From Buxus sempervirens (lineage: Eukaryota; Streptophyta; Magnoliopsida; Buxales; Buxaceae): a stretch of DNA of 64,000 nt. Position 1 is the first letter of the stretch. Each line of letters begins with the position of its first letter. The DNA lies in the NCBI GenBank assembly GCA_947561395.2, contig OX387192.1, forward strand, positions 12,250,221 through 12,314,220. Reading direction: 5' to 3'. The notes beneath the pieces were generated by a model. It did not search any database and had not been told where the DNA came from. It saw nothing but the letters and a program-made list of their open reading frames with translations. Shown here one piece after another: positions 10,671 to 22,478 of the stretch. Made by a program: the position numbers and the translations under genes.

Positions 10671-13600
10671 ATGACTTCTGGTTCTGGCACTGGCAATGGA
10701 GGTGACTAGCAGGGTCGCAGGCTAGATATTGGCTGGAGGCACTATAAGAAAGTGGATGGGGATAGAAATAAGACGGAATGCAACAATTGTGGCCAACAAT
10801 TTAAGGGTGATGGGATTTCACAGTTGAAGTAACACCTAGCACATGGCTACAGAAATGTAATCAACTGTCTAAGAGTACCTCCAGATGTAAAAAAACAAAT
10901 GCAAGAACATCTACACACAGGGATGACTGGCCGGCAGGAGAAGATTGCCATAGAGCATGAGATCAAACGCAGGCTAGGGAAGCCTGCACGACCACCTGCT
11001 GGGGGTGAGGATTCAGATAATGACATTGTCTACCCTGCTGATATGGTGACTGAGGCAGAGAGGGCCGCCTTTCGAGCTAGTGTTCGAGATTCTTTACGGG
11101 ATGAGTATGAGAGGAGGGAGAGCCACAGATTGGGCTTGGAGAGGGGTGGTTACTCAGGAGGTGATCATGGTAGCTATGCTGAAGGTTCAGGGCATAGGGC
11201 TGAGCCTGCATTAGGGCGGACACAGAGTACGAGGATGCCAGACTACCCTATGGAGCCCCAGTTATATCATTCTTCTTGATCGAAACAGAAGAGACTTAGA
11301 GATGTTTGGAGCAAAGGATCACTAAAGGAGAGAATGGGAAAATACATATAAAAAATTTTCATTTTTAATCACATCCCAGCAAATGCAGTGGCATCTCCTC
11401 ACTTTAAGAACATGGTAGACACTATTCAGGAGGCGGGTCTAGGAGTGCAACCACCTACACCCCATGACATTATGGGTAAATATCTGGATGAGGAGGAGCA
11501 GGAGATGAGAGATTTTATTGCATCCCTACGACCTCATTAGAAGCAGTTCGGGGTGACCATTATGTGTGATGGTTGGATAGGTCCTACTAGAATGTCCATC
11601 ATCAACTTCATGGTATACTGTAGAGGGAAGACAATATTCTTGAAGTCAGTGGACGCATCAGATAAAATAAAGGAAGCAGAGTATATAGAACGGTTACTTG
11701 AGGAGGTCATGGCTAAGGTTGGTGCACAGTATGTGGTCCAAATTGTCACAAATAATGGAAGCAATTATAAGAAGGCTGGGAAGATCATACATGAAAAATA
11801 TAGTATATATTAGACACCGTGTGCGGCACATTGTATTGACTTGATGTTGGAGGCGATTGCATAGAGGAGCATAGTACTCAGTGTTCTACGAGATGCTCGA
11901 GCCCTGACTACATTTGTCTACAACCACAACTTTGTACTATTAAAGATGAGAGAGATATGTGGTGAAGACATAGTTCGGCCTAATATTACCAGATTTGGCA
12001 CGTAATACATTGCCCTAGAGAGTTTTTTGAAGCATCGGGCTGGATTGAGGACACTTTTTACTAATCAGGATTGGTGTAGTTCCTCTCATAACAGAACGGC
12101 AGCAGGCAGGAGAGTCGAGGACATTGTATTGTCTAGTAAATTTTGGGATGATGTCTGACCATTGTGGGATATTTGGAGCCTATGTACCGTGTATTGAGGA
12201 TTGTTGATACGGATGCCTATCCCACGATAGGGTCCATATATAAGTGCATAAGAGTCATGAAGGCCCAGATTATGAATGCACAGTTGACTCGTACCAATGG
12301 GTGCACAAGATTATTAATGCGAGATGGACCAAGACTTTGTTGCATCCCTTACATACGGTTGGTAAGTATGAAGAAACTTTATGCTTTATTGCATTTATGT
12401 TATAGTTTGTTAATTGTCGTTATACTAAAATTTTCCTTTCATGCAACATACTATCTAAACCCCAAGTATCACTACAAGCACCAGATTGACACGAATCCTG
12501 AGTTATGTAGCACAGTGCATCAAGTATTTATGAAGTTGGATCCTAATTCGGATGCGACTAGCAGGTTCGGAAATGAGGTAGGATTAAGAATAGGATACTT
12601 GTTAAATATAAGTCCTCACTGTAATTAGTATTTATTAAATAATAAATACTAACATTTAAGTTTGGTTTTCCAGTTGATAATATTTAGAGATGCATTGGGG
12701 TCATTCGGGTTGACCACAGCGGTTGCATTGAAGGACACGATGATGCCGTGTAAGTAACTTCATAACAAATGATGTCATTAACCTTTATATGAATAAATTT
12801 GATATTTTCTGATAAACTATTGTTGTTTTTTCGGATCACAGGTGAGTGGTGGGCGATGTACGGGTGCGATGCGCCTACTTTGCGCAAGTTGGCAGCTAAG
12901 ATCCTAGCTCAAATGGCATCTTATTCTGCATGTGAGCGGAATTGGAGCACATTTGCTCTTATTCATACGAAGCAGAGGAACAAATTGGCATACGCCAGAT
13001 TGAAGAAGCTCGTATTTTGTCATTACAATATGAAGCTACGGACGAAGAAGCTATAGATTGAGCATCGTACTACGCCCATCAAAGATCAGTATTATTCAGC
13101 AATGAGATTGACGAAGAGGATCCCTTTTCAGAGTGGGTTAGATGTACTTCCGAGATGGACGAGCCAGATGGTGGACTTAACCCAGTCATCGTCCGTGCAG
13201 CTGTAAATATGGGCATAAATGTTGATGCTGTCATGGAGGAGGAGAGGGGGGAGGACAGCGGAGACTCATTCGATCGATTGCTTAGGGTTGTTCCCCCCTC
13301 AGTTTCAGCAGCACCATCACAAACAGCCCCTGCTCCTGCCTCATCCTCACGAGCACATGATGATGATAGTGATGAGTCAGACAACGACGACGACGACAAT
13401 GATGATGATGATGCCACACAGGGCGATGTTGCTGGCAGTAGTGCCCAAGGTTTGAGTTTGTTTACTGGAGAGGAGGGATACGATCATGCCACGTAGGACC
13501 GAGACCATGGGGTTAGGAGGGACACTGGTACGAGTGCGACACCAACACAGACATTCTGGATGAGGGACAAAGGAAAGCATTATACCGGTGGACGAGTCCT

Positions 13601-14144
13601 CTATAGCTCAAAGTTTTGGATCGCTGGACGTTGGATCCAATTCATCTTATGGGGACCACTATCCACATCAGGGCCACGAACATTATGGCTCGTATTATTA
13701 TCCTCGGCAGCCTAGTCCAGTAGAGTCATCAGACACCAGTAGCTATGGGTCCTATGGATATCCTGACATACAGCATATGCAGCCTATTGATCCTTTTAGG
13801 ATATTTCTAGTGAACCCATATCCATATGGATACTACGCCGCACCGGGTGGAGTGATGCCCGTTGGATACGGTCTTGTTGCTTATCCTCCACCACCACCGG
13901 CACCGCCTCAGCCCGAACCAGAGTCAGATACAGAGGCAGATAGCTTGTGTAGTTATTATCCTGACTTCCCTCCTATTGGTATTATTAGACACATGTCTTA
14001 GGAGCAATACGAATACCATGTAAGGTTGTTCAAGAAAGAGTACATGTATCGGATGTCATGGAAGCACTTTTGCCACTACATCGAGGAGTAGGCAGGGTTT
14101 GAGCCTCCCATGTTCCAGTCGGAACGTCACTCGTTTCATTATTG
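10671..14144 (+). pseudogene. hAT transposase gene (BED, DUF659-like, hATC), decayed
   Basis: ATG at 10671 opens MTSGSGTGN, then TAG at 10707 in frame. A BED zinc finger follows (CNNCGQQFKGDG, then a histidine pair in HLAHG, about 10770-10850). The core region reads FGVTIMCDGWIGPTR and IVTNNGSNYKKAGK, with CAAHCIDLMLE near 11820. The hATC dimerisation domain lies at 12840-13056 (WWAMYGCDAPTLRKLAAKIL, SACERNWS). Introns appear retained, for example GTAAGT at about 12362 and 12750 and a TTCCAG acceptor near 12672. After hATC comes EIDEEDPFSEWV, an acidic Asp run (13380-13420) and a Tyr/Pro-rich tail to about 14000. Several in-frame stops and a frame change make it non-functional. Confidence 0.85.
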
Positions 14145-14585
14145 ATGCCCGGTATGATTATTGTACAACTTGAATGCTATGTTAATGGTTTATTATTGTT
14201 TGCACTTTGCATGATTCATTATTACTTGTCAATTTGTCGATTCAGTTGCTTACATGATATTACTGTGCTTAAGTATTACTATTAGTCTATTATTATTAAT
14301 TTAATGATTATTTGCACATATGCTTATGTTTTTTTATGTATTATAAACTTCTAATCATCTTATTTATGAATAATATTTGATTTTTATCCAAAAAACCAAA
14401 AAAATTTAATTTCGCATGAAATTGAATAATATTTGTTTTTTTTTAGCAAAAAACCAAAATTTTGATTTTGGTTGAAATTTCGGCCGAAACTGAAGACATA
14501 CCATTTTTCTGCCGTTTCGTCGGCATTCCGCCGGCGTGCTGTTTTTTTAGGGAACGGCACCAATATTGAAAACCTTGCTATAGAC

Positions 14586-16358
14586 CAAAACATGGTTAAA
14601 ATACACATACTAGGTTCAAGTCTAATTTCAATCTTTCTAAAAATCAAAACATGTTCAAATAGTCCTAGTAGAAGTGTTGGAACCAATAAATACTTCTCAA
14701 ATTAAAAGATTTCCATATGTTTTCCCAAAACCCCAAAATATGAGTCACTTTAGTAGAAAATACTCACAATCCTTATAAAAATCCAATTAATTCTTTGACC
14801 AGTGGACACGCTCTCAAAATACCTTATTATAGTTGGTACATGAGTTGGAATCACTCAAAAATAGGTTTAGAATAAAAAAACTAGGTCAAAACCTCTAATT
14901 ACAAAATCTAACAGTGAATGCTTACTGTAACGCTCGAGTGGTGTCTCAGGCGTTCAGTTTAACTGGAAACTCTGTCTAGTCGCTCAATACGGCGTTCGGG
15001 TGTCCTATCGGGCGGTGAATGTTCTGGGTTTCAAACTTGGACGCTCACTACAACATTTGGACGGTGATTTGGGCGCTTGTTCTATTCTAAAAATCGACTT
15101 TCGAGTTTCTAATTCCAAAATAAAGCACAGGCGGGACACTCGATTGGGCGTTTGAACGATGAATTGGGCATCCTAATCAAAACAATACGAACTAAAGGGC
15201 GCTCGAACAATGATTCAAGCACTCATGTAAATTTGCTATTTTTCAAGATTTTTCCAAAAATTCCGAAAATCAAAACTAAAACTATAGAACATGCTTTTAT
15301 CAATTCAAATCAATTCTAATACATCTAACAACACTTTTAAAACATGCCAAGTCAATCCAAAGCAAATAAATCATAACATACAATGATTTGATCATCAAAA
15401 CCCCAATAATACATGTGTATAAACATGGATCCCGATAAAACTGAAAACATGATTTTAATGCAAGTTAGAAGGGATTACTTGCCTTGTTTCTTAGATCATA
15501 TCTTCTCCAACGAATCTAGATATCACCCTTTTGAAATCCCCACGAAATACAGCAACTTCTCTTCTTGTCTAGATCCACATGAATTTAAGCCCAGAAAATT
15601 TCAGCAATCTAAACTATGCATATGGGAGACAAAACCATGAGTTTGATCTAATTCTTACCTTGAATCCACACGAAATCTCTCTCTTCCTTCTCTCTCTAGC
15701 TGTACAGATCTTCCAAAATAATAAGAAAACCTAAATTTTCTCTATCCTCTTCCTTTAATACTCACATAACTAGGACTCTTAGTTGTATTTGGAAACTTCC
15801 CAACTAACCCACTTTCCTACTTTGCCCCAACTTTTCTTTTAAATCCTTTCTCCTAATTCCCCTATAAAAGAAACTTGTAGATAAACTATTTTCGTGCTAA
15901 TTAATTGCCATATTTTTAAATATTACTTAAACTCCCCAAAACTCTATTTATTTATCAACTTAAAGTTCCTAATTAACTATAATTACTAATATGCCATTTT
16001 CTCACTTATTAGGCTATAAATCTAAATATTTATGATCAATTTAAATCCAATTTAGATCTAATTTACTTTCTCAAGTCCAGTAATCATTTAATTAATCTAT
16101 TTGATAATATAGCTCATTAGGAAATAACCAAAATACCCTTTTCTTTAATTTGGTCATGTTTAACCATTGACTTTCTTTCAAAATTTCCAGATTTAATCTC
16201 ATTATTTTGATCTAATATTGCATCTCGGATTAATGAAAAATTCCCCAAATCATCATACTATGATAAATCTCCCAATTATTTCAAATAAAATTCTTAATTC
16301 TTCAAATATTCATATTTAATTCTTTTTATTTATTTTTCTGAAAATTTGGGATTTCATA
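14586..16358. other. No gene seen; repeat-like AT-rich sequence
   Basis: The stretch 14930-15250 repeats short motifs of the type CGCTC(G/A)A, GGGCG(T/C)TCG and ACGGTGATTTGGGCG, which look like part of an old repeat. CT-rich sequence lies at 15660-15720. The rest is AT-rich with no open frame of interest. It may be a decayed LTR-type element, but I could find neither LTR ends nor a primer site, so I leave it unclassified. Confidence 0.4.
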
Positions 16359-19300
16359 GTGTTCTTGTGTGATTGTTCTTTATTCTTTCCTAATTGTTTA
16401 TCTACGATCCTAATTATTCACAACAAACTGGTATCAGAGATTGGTTTTGATCTTATCGAGATTTTTTAATGGCACCTTCAACGTCAATGACAAAGTTTGA
16501 AGTAGAGAAGTTTGATGGGAGGAATGACTTCAATTTGCGGCGTCTAAAGATACGTGCCCTACTTTCATAGCAAGGTCTCGTTAAGGCTTTGGGGAGTAAA
16601 GATAAATTACCCTCAACGATGTCAGAAGACGAACAAGAAGATCTTCTCATCAAAGCACATAACAATTTTACCGTGTCTTGGTGACGAGGTCTTGCGTGAA
16701 GTTGGAGAAGAAAAGACAGCACAAGAATTATGGGAGAAATTGGAGAAGCTCTACATGACCAAAGCCCTAGCAATAAGGTTGTATTTGAAACAACGCCTTT
16801 ACACCGTTCGTATGAAGTTACGTCTATCCAAGATTATCTTTATTAATTCAACAAAATTATTTCAGATTTGAAAAGTATCGATGCGAGTATTCTCAATCAA
16901 GATCAAGCTCTCATTTTGTTATGTTCCTTACCACAATCCTATGAGAATTTTGTCACAACATTGCTCTACGGAAGGGACTCCATCACATTGGAGGATGTTA
17001 GATTTGCCCTCCACTCTCAGGAGCTCAGAAGAGAGTGTCAGGTTTTAGTGCTGGTGCAGATGAGCAGAGTGATGCTTTTGGTGTTTGTGGTAGAGGAAGA
17101 GAGAAAAGATTTGACAATAAAAGCAAATCTAGATCCAAGTCTAGATCAAAATACAAATTTGAATGCTTTTACTGTCACAAGATTGGGCACATGAAAAAAG
17201 ATTGAAGAAAGCCTAGAGAGAAGGCGAAAAGTGAACGCTCCTCCGCAATTGCAGGTGCTGTCAAAGAATCCGAAGATGCTGCAGAAAACTTCTTGTCTGG
17301 AATCACAGATACCTTTCAACTAGGAAAGGATTGGGTTCTTGATTCTGGATGCTCATATCACATGCCTCCTAACAGAGGCTGGTTTGTGACATACCAGCCG
17401 ATATTTAGAGGTCGTGTCTTGATAGGAAACAATAACTCATGCAAGATTGTTGGAATTGGCACTATCAGTGTCAAGATGCACGACAGTACTATTAGGACTT
17501 TGACAGACGTTCATCATGTTCCAAACTTAAGGTTGAACCTTATCTCTTTGGGCACCCTTGACTCCAATGGATACAAGTATCCCGTTGAAGGTGGAGGTTT
17601 GAAAGTTACGAGTGGTGCAATGGTCATGATGAAGGGAAAGAAGATCGTGAATCTCTATTTGTTGCAAGGAAGTACAGTACCAAGTACTGCAGCTGCTACT
17701 GTGTCATCATCAAAATCAGATTTAGGCACCACCAAATTATGGCACATGCGTCTAGGCCGTATGAGTGAAAGAGGTATGCACGAGCTAAGAAATAGAGGCC
17801 TACTGCCTGGCCAGAAAATCGGAAAGCTGCAATTGTGTAAACATTGCGTGTTCGGGAAGCAGTGCAGAGTGAAGTTCAGCACTGCCGTTCATAGAACCAA
17901 GTCAACTTTGGATTACATACATTCCGATCTATGGGGCCCTTCTCGCATTTCCTTCCAAAGGTGGTGCTCGATATCTTCTAACCTTCATTGATGATTTTTC
18001 AAGGAAGGTTTGGACATATTTCTTGAAGCATAAAAATGATGTTTTCGTTACCTTCAGGCAATGGAAGGCCTTGATGGAAAATCAAACATGCAAGAAGATC
18101 AAGCGGCTTCAGACAGATAATGGCCTTGAATTTTGTGAAGGTGAGTTTAATGAGTTCTGCAAAAATGAAGGGATCGTGAGGCACCACACGGTCAGGCAAA
18201 CACCACAACAGAATGGAGTTGCAAAACGCATGAACCAAACTTTACTAGAGAGAGCACGATGCATGTCATCAAATTCAGGACTATCAAAGGAGTTTTGGGC
18301 AGAGGCAGTCAACATGGCATGCTACTTGGTGAATAGAACTCCGTCAATTGCGATCAACAAGACTCCGGAGGAACTTTGGTCACATAGCCCTGCTGACTTT
18401 TCTAATTTGAAGATTTTGGGATGTGCTGCATATGCTCATATTAATAAAGGTAAACTTGAGCCAAGAGCTGAGAAATGCATATTTCTTGGCTAATGCATCT
18501 GGAGTGAAAGGATGCAGGTTATGGTGTCCTGATCTTAAGACTCCCAAGTTTCTCATCAATAGGGATGTCACTTTCAACGAGTCAACCATACTTCACCAAA
18601 ATAAAAACTCTATTGCAGCAGAAACAAGTCATAGTGCCAGTAAGAAGGTGGAGCCTAAAAGGAGACAAATCAAAAATGAACAAGCAGATGATGCTGACCA
18701 ACCTATTCTTGAAGAGACATCCACTCATGCTGAGGAAAACAAATCCAAGGAACCGGAATATAGTATTGCTACTGGCAGAGAAAGACTGCATACCATACCA
18801 CCAAAAAGATACAATGATTTGGTGGCTTATGCTTTAACAGTTGTTGAACAAGTTGAGATGTCAGAACCATCTTCATATCAAGATGCTGTTACTTGTTCAA
18901 AAGCTACGGAATGGCTGACAGCAATGAACGAAGAGATTGAGTCTCTTCACAAGAATCAAACATGGGAGTTGATGAAACTACCAACAAACAAGAAGATTTT
19001 TGGTTGCAAGTGGGTCTTCAAGAAGAAAAAGGGAACTCCATCAAGATTCAAAGCACACTTGGTGGCCAAAGGTTACACCCAGAAAGAGGGTGTAGACTTC
19101 AATGAAGTATTCTCGCTTCTTGTTAGGCATACATCCATCCAAGTACTCCTTACTCTTGTGGTGACTCTTGATCTGGAGCTTGAACAGCTTGATGTCAAGA
19201 CAGCTTTCTTACATGGAGAGCTTGAGGAACAGATCTATATGAAACAACCAGAGGGATTTATTGTGCAAGGAAAGGAAGACTATGTCTGCAAATTGAAGAA

Positions 19301-20239
19301 GTCTTTATACGGTTTGAAGCAATCTCCTAGGCAATGGTACAAGCGATTTGATTCATTCATGATTAAGCATGGCTATTCTCGAAGCCAGTATGACAATTGT
19401 GTATATCACAAAAAGGTACATGATGGATCCTTTTTGTACTTATTGTTATATGTTGATAGTTGCTAAAAATAAAGCAGAAATCAACAAGCTTAAAGTTCAG
19501 TTGAGTACTGAATTTGACATGAAGGATCTGGGTGCGGCAAAGAAGATTTTAGGAATGGAGATTCAAAGGGATCGACAAGTTGGCAAATTATATCTCTCAC
19601 AAAAGAGATATATTGAGAGGGTCCTTGAACGTTTCAATATGCGGGATTGCAAGCCTGTAAATACTCCAATTGCTGCACATTTCAAGTTGTTAGTTGATTT
19701 ATCTCCAAAAACTGAGCAAGAGAAGGAACACATGAGTCGCGTTCCCTATTCAAGTGCAATTGGTAGCATTATGTATGCTATGGTCTGCAGTAGACTCGAC
19801 CTATCACAGGCTATCAGTGTAATAAGCAGATACATGGGTAATCCAAGTAAACCTCATTGGTAGGCAGTAAAATGGATCCTTCGATACTTGAAGGGTACAT
19901 CGAACGTAGGTCTATTGTTCAAAAGGAGTAATACAACACTTGGAGGTGTTGTCGGTTACGTTGACTCAGACTATGCAGGCGCTTTGGATAAAAGGAGGTC
20001 TCTTACTGGATAAGTATTCATCCTACGTGGTTGCGCCATTAGCTGGAAGGCTAGTTTACAGTCTATCACAACTTTGTCTACAACATAAGCAGAGTATGTG
20101 GCAGCAACAGAAACAGTGAAAGAGGCCATCTAGCTACAAGTTTTGGCTTACAACAAGGTATGACTGTTGTATATTGTGATAGCCAAAGTGCTATACATCG
20201 GACCAAAATTCAGATGTATCATGAAAGAACCAAGCATAT

Positions 20240-22478
20240 TGTTGAGGTTTGTGGAGCCTAATAATACTGGACACTCAGCCACAGTTTCGCTAGTCGAGCT
20301 TTGGGTATATGCCCAAATTATGGATTTTGGGTATTTCACTTTGTATTAGGGTATATCCCTGTTCTTGTAGTCATTCGTTGTATTCTTTTGTTGGTGACAT
20401 AGTGAAAATCGGCGGCCATGGACGTAGCCCTATTCTGGGGTGAACCACGTAAAATTTGTGTGTTTCTTTGTTCATTTTTCTTCATTATTGCTCTTAGCGA
20501 TCCATAGGAATCAGGTCGGATTCCTTTCAATTGGTATCAGAGCTGTGGTTTGGTTCGAGTGGGAGCAATGGCAGAAGAAGGGACAGTGCGAATTGAGAAG
20601 TTCGATGGAACTAATTTCGCTCTTTGGAGTATGCACATAGAGGACTACCTATATCAAAAGGATCTCTATCTACCTTTATGGGGGATTGAGAAAAAACCGA
20701 AGGATATGGAGGATGAAGAGTGGGAACTGCTAGATCGCAAAGCACGTGGAGCGATCCGTCTCACACTTGCGCTGAAGGTAGCTTTCAACATCATGAAGGA
20801 GAAGACAACAAAAGATTTGATGAGTGCTTTGGCAAGGATGTACGAAAAACCGTCTGCATCAAACAAGGTCTTCTTGATGAAGAAGCTGTTTAACATGAAG
20901 CTATCCAATCAAGTAAGCATGACAGAACATCTAACGACTTCAACACAACCATAAGTAAATTGGAATCTGTGGGAATTGTGTTTGCTTCGGAAATATTGGC
21001 ATTGGCGATTTTGTGCAGTTTGCCAGATAGTTGAGATAGCTTTGTTATGGCTATAAGCAACTTGTTAGGGTTGGTGGAGATGAAGTTCGAAGACATTGTT
21101 GGAATGCTTCTGAGTGAAGAAACTAGAAGAAAAATGTCCTCCACATCTGAATCGTCTGGAAATGCCTTACGTGTTGAAGGCAGAGGAAGATCACATAGGA
21201 AAACAAACAGAGGAAAGGGACGATCGAAGTCACGAAAGAGTGGTTCAAGACCTCCACAAGGCAAAGGTGATGGATGCTGGAATTGTGGAAAGAAAGGGCA
21301 CTTCAAATGTGAATGCAGGCTTCTTAACAAGAAAGAACAAAGTGACAACCGTGTTGAAGGCTCGGTAAATATTTCTGAAGGATCTACTTCTGATGATGCT
21401 TTAATTCTCTCCTGTGATACTAAGAATGAATAATGGATTTTGGACTCTTGTGCCTCTTTTCATGCTACATCAAATGTAGATATGGTTTCTAACTATGTGA
21501 AGGGATGACTTGGAAAGGTGTATCTCGGTGATGATGAACCCTGTGCTATTGTGGGGAAAGGTGATGTGAACCTTGTCACATCAAACGGCACAGAGTTAGT
21601 GTTACAGAATGTGAGACATGTACCTAGATTAGCAAGAAATTTGATTTCAGTAAGTCAACTATCAGACTTGGGGCACAACATCACATTTACAGATGATTCA
21701 TGGAAAATAACCAAGGGGTCTATGGTTGTAGCTCGTGGCAAGAGAGAAGGAACCTTGTATATGGCATCTAGCAGCAACAGAATATCTGTAGCATCAAATT
21801 CTATTGATGCTAAGACCTGGCACAGAAGACTTGGGCATATGAGTCAGAAAGGAATGAAGGTAATGTTGGAAAAGCGAAAGCTTGAAGGATTGCGTTCAGT
21901 TGACATAGACTTTTGTGAGGACTATGTCTTTGGAAAGCAGAAAAGGGTTAGTTTCTCAAAGGCAGGAAGGAATCCTAAAACAAACAGGCTGGAGTTAGTT
22001 CATACAGATGTATGGGGACCAGCACAGTTACCTTCGGTTGGTGGCTCTCTTTATTATGTTACTTTCATTGATGATTCAACTAGAAAATTATGGGTTTATT
22101 TCTTAAAACATAAATCTGATGTGTTTAAGAAATGGAAAGCTCTAGTTGAAAATGAGACAGGATCAAAGTTAAAGTGCCTGAGGTTAGATAATGGAGGAGA
22201 ATATTGCAGCAAAGAGTTTGAGGAGTATTGTGCTCAGAATGGAATCAGAAGAGAGAAAACGGTTCCATAGACACCACAACAGAATGGTGTAACAGAGAGA
22301 ATGAACAGGACTCTAGCAGAACGGGCAAGAAGCATGAGAATCAATGCCGGCCTACCTAAGCAGTTTTGGGTAGATGCAGTCAATACCACTGCTTATTTGA
22401 TCAACTGCGGACCATCTACATCACTGGATTGCAGATTGCCATAGGAAGTTTGGACTGGAAAGGAGGTAAATTTCCAGT
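20240..22478 (+). mobile_element. Copia B, plus-oriented half of a head-to-head pair inserted in Copia A
   Basis: A 290-bp LTR (20240-20529, TGTTGAGG ... CCTTTCA) is followed by TTGGTATCAGAGC, the initiator-Met primer site. Gag starts at 20568 region (MAEEGTVRIEKFDGTNFALW), with a zinc knuckle CWNCGKKGHFKCEC near 21280. Protease and pre-integrase sequence (21430-21960) and the integrase core (22000-22470) follow. It then meets an inverted LTR at 22479. It belongs to the Tork-like Copia group but to a different family from Copia A. It is broken, with a few breaks in its frames. Confidence 0.85.

Larger units (their letters stand above)
2708..14577 (+). mobile_element. hAT DNA transposon with decayed transposase, split by a LINE
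   Basis: An 8-bp target duplication CTATAGAC flanks the element (2700-2707 and 14578-14585). The left end is TAGCGTTTTCAAT and the right end, read inward, is CAAGGTTTTCAAT, an imperfect 13-bp terminal inverted repeat. Subterminal sequence is rich in GCCG/CGGC and holds a palindrome around 2818-2850 (AAACGCATCG ... CGATGCGTTT). Without the LINE at 3748-10417 the element is about 5.2 kb. It carries an AT-rich tandem array at the left, then a transposase gene with introns on the plus strand. The transposase has in-frame stops, so this copy is probably inactive, although its ends look usable. Confidence 0.9.

Noticed and set aside
13370-13425. GAT/GAC trinucleotide run as a microsatellite of separate interest
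   Set aside because: It is the codon run of the acidic tail in the hAT transposase and recurs in the relic at 45740-45790.
14930-15250. Gypsy-type LTR
   Set aside because: Motifs look repeat-like, but no TG...CA ends, primer site or protein domain could be found.
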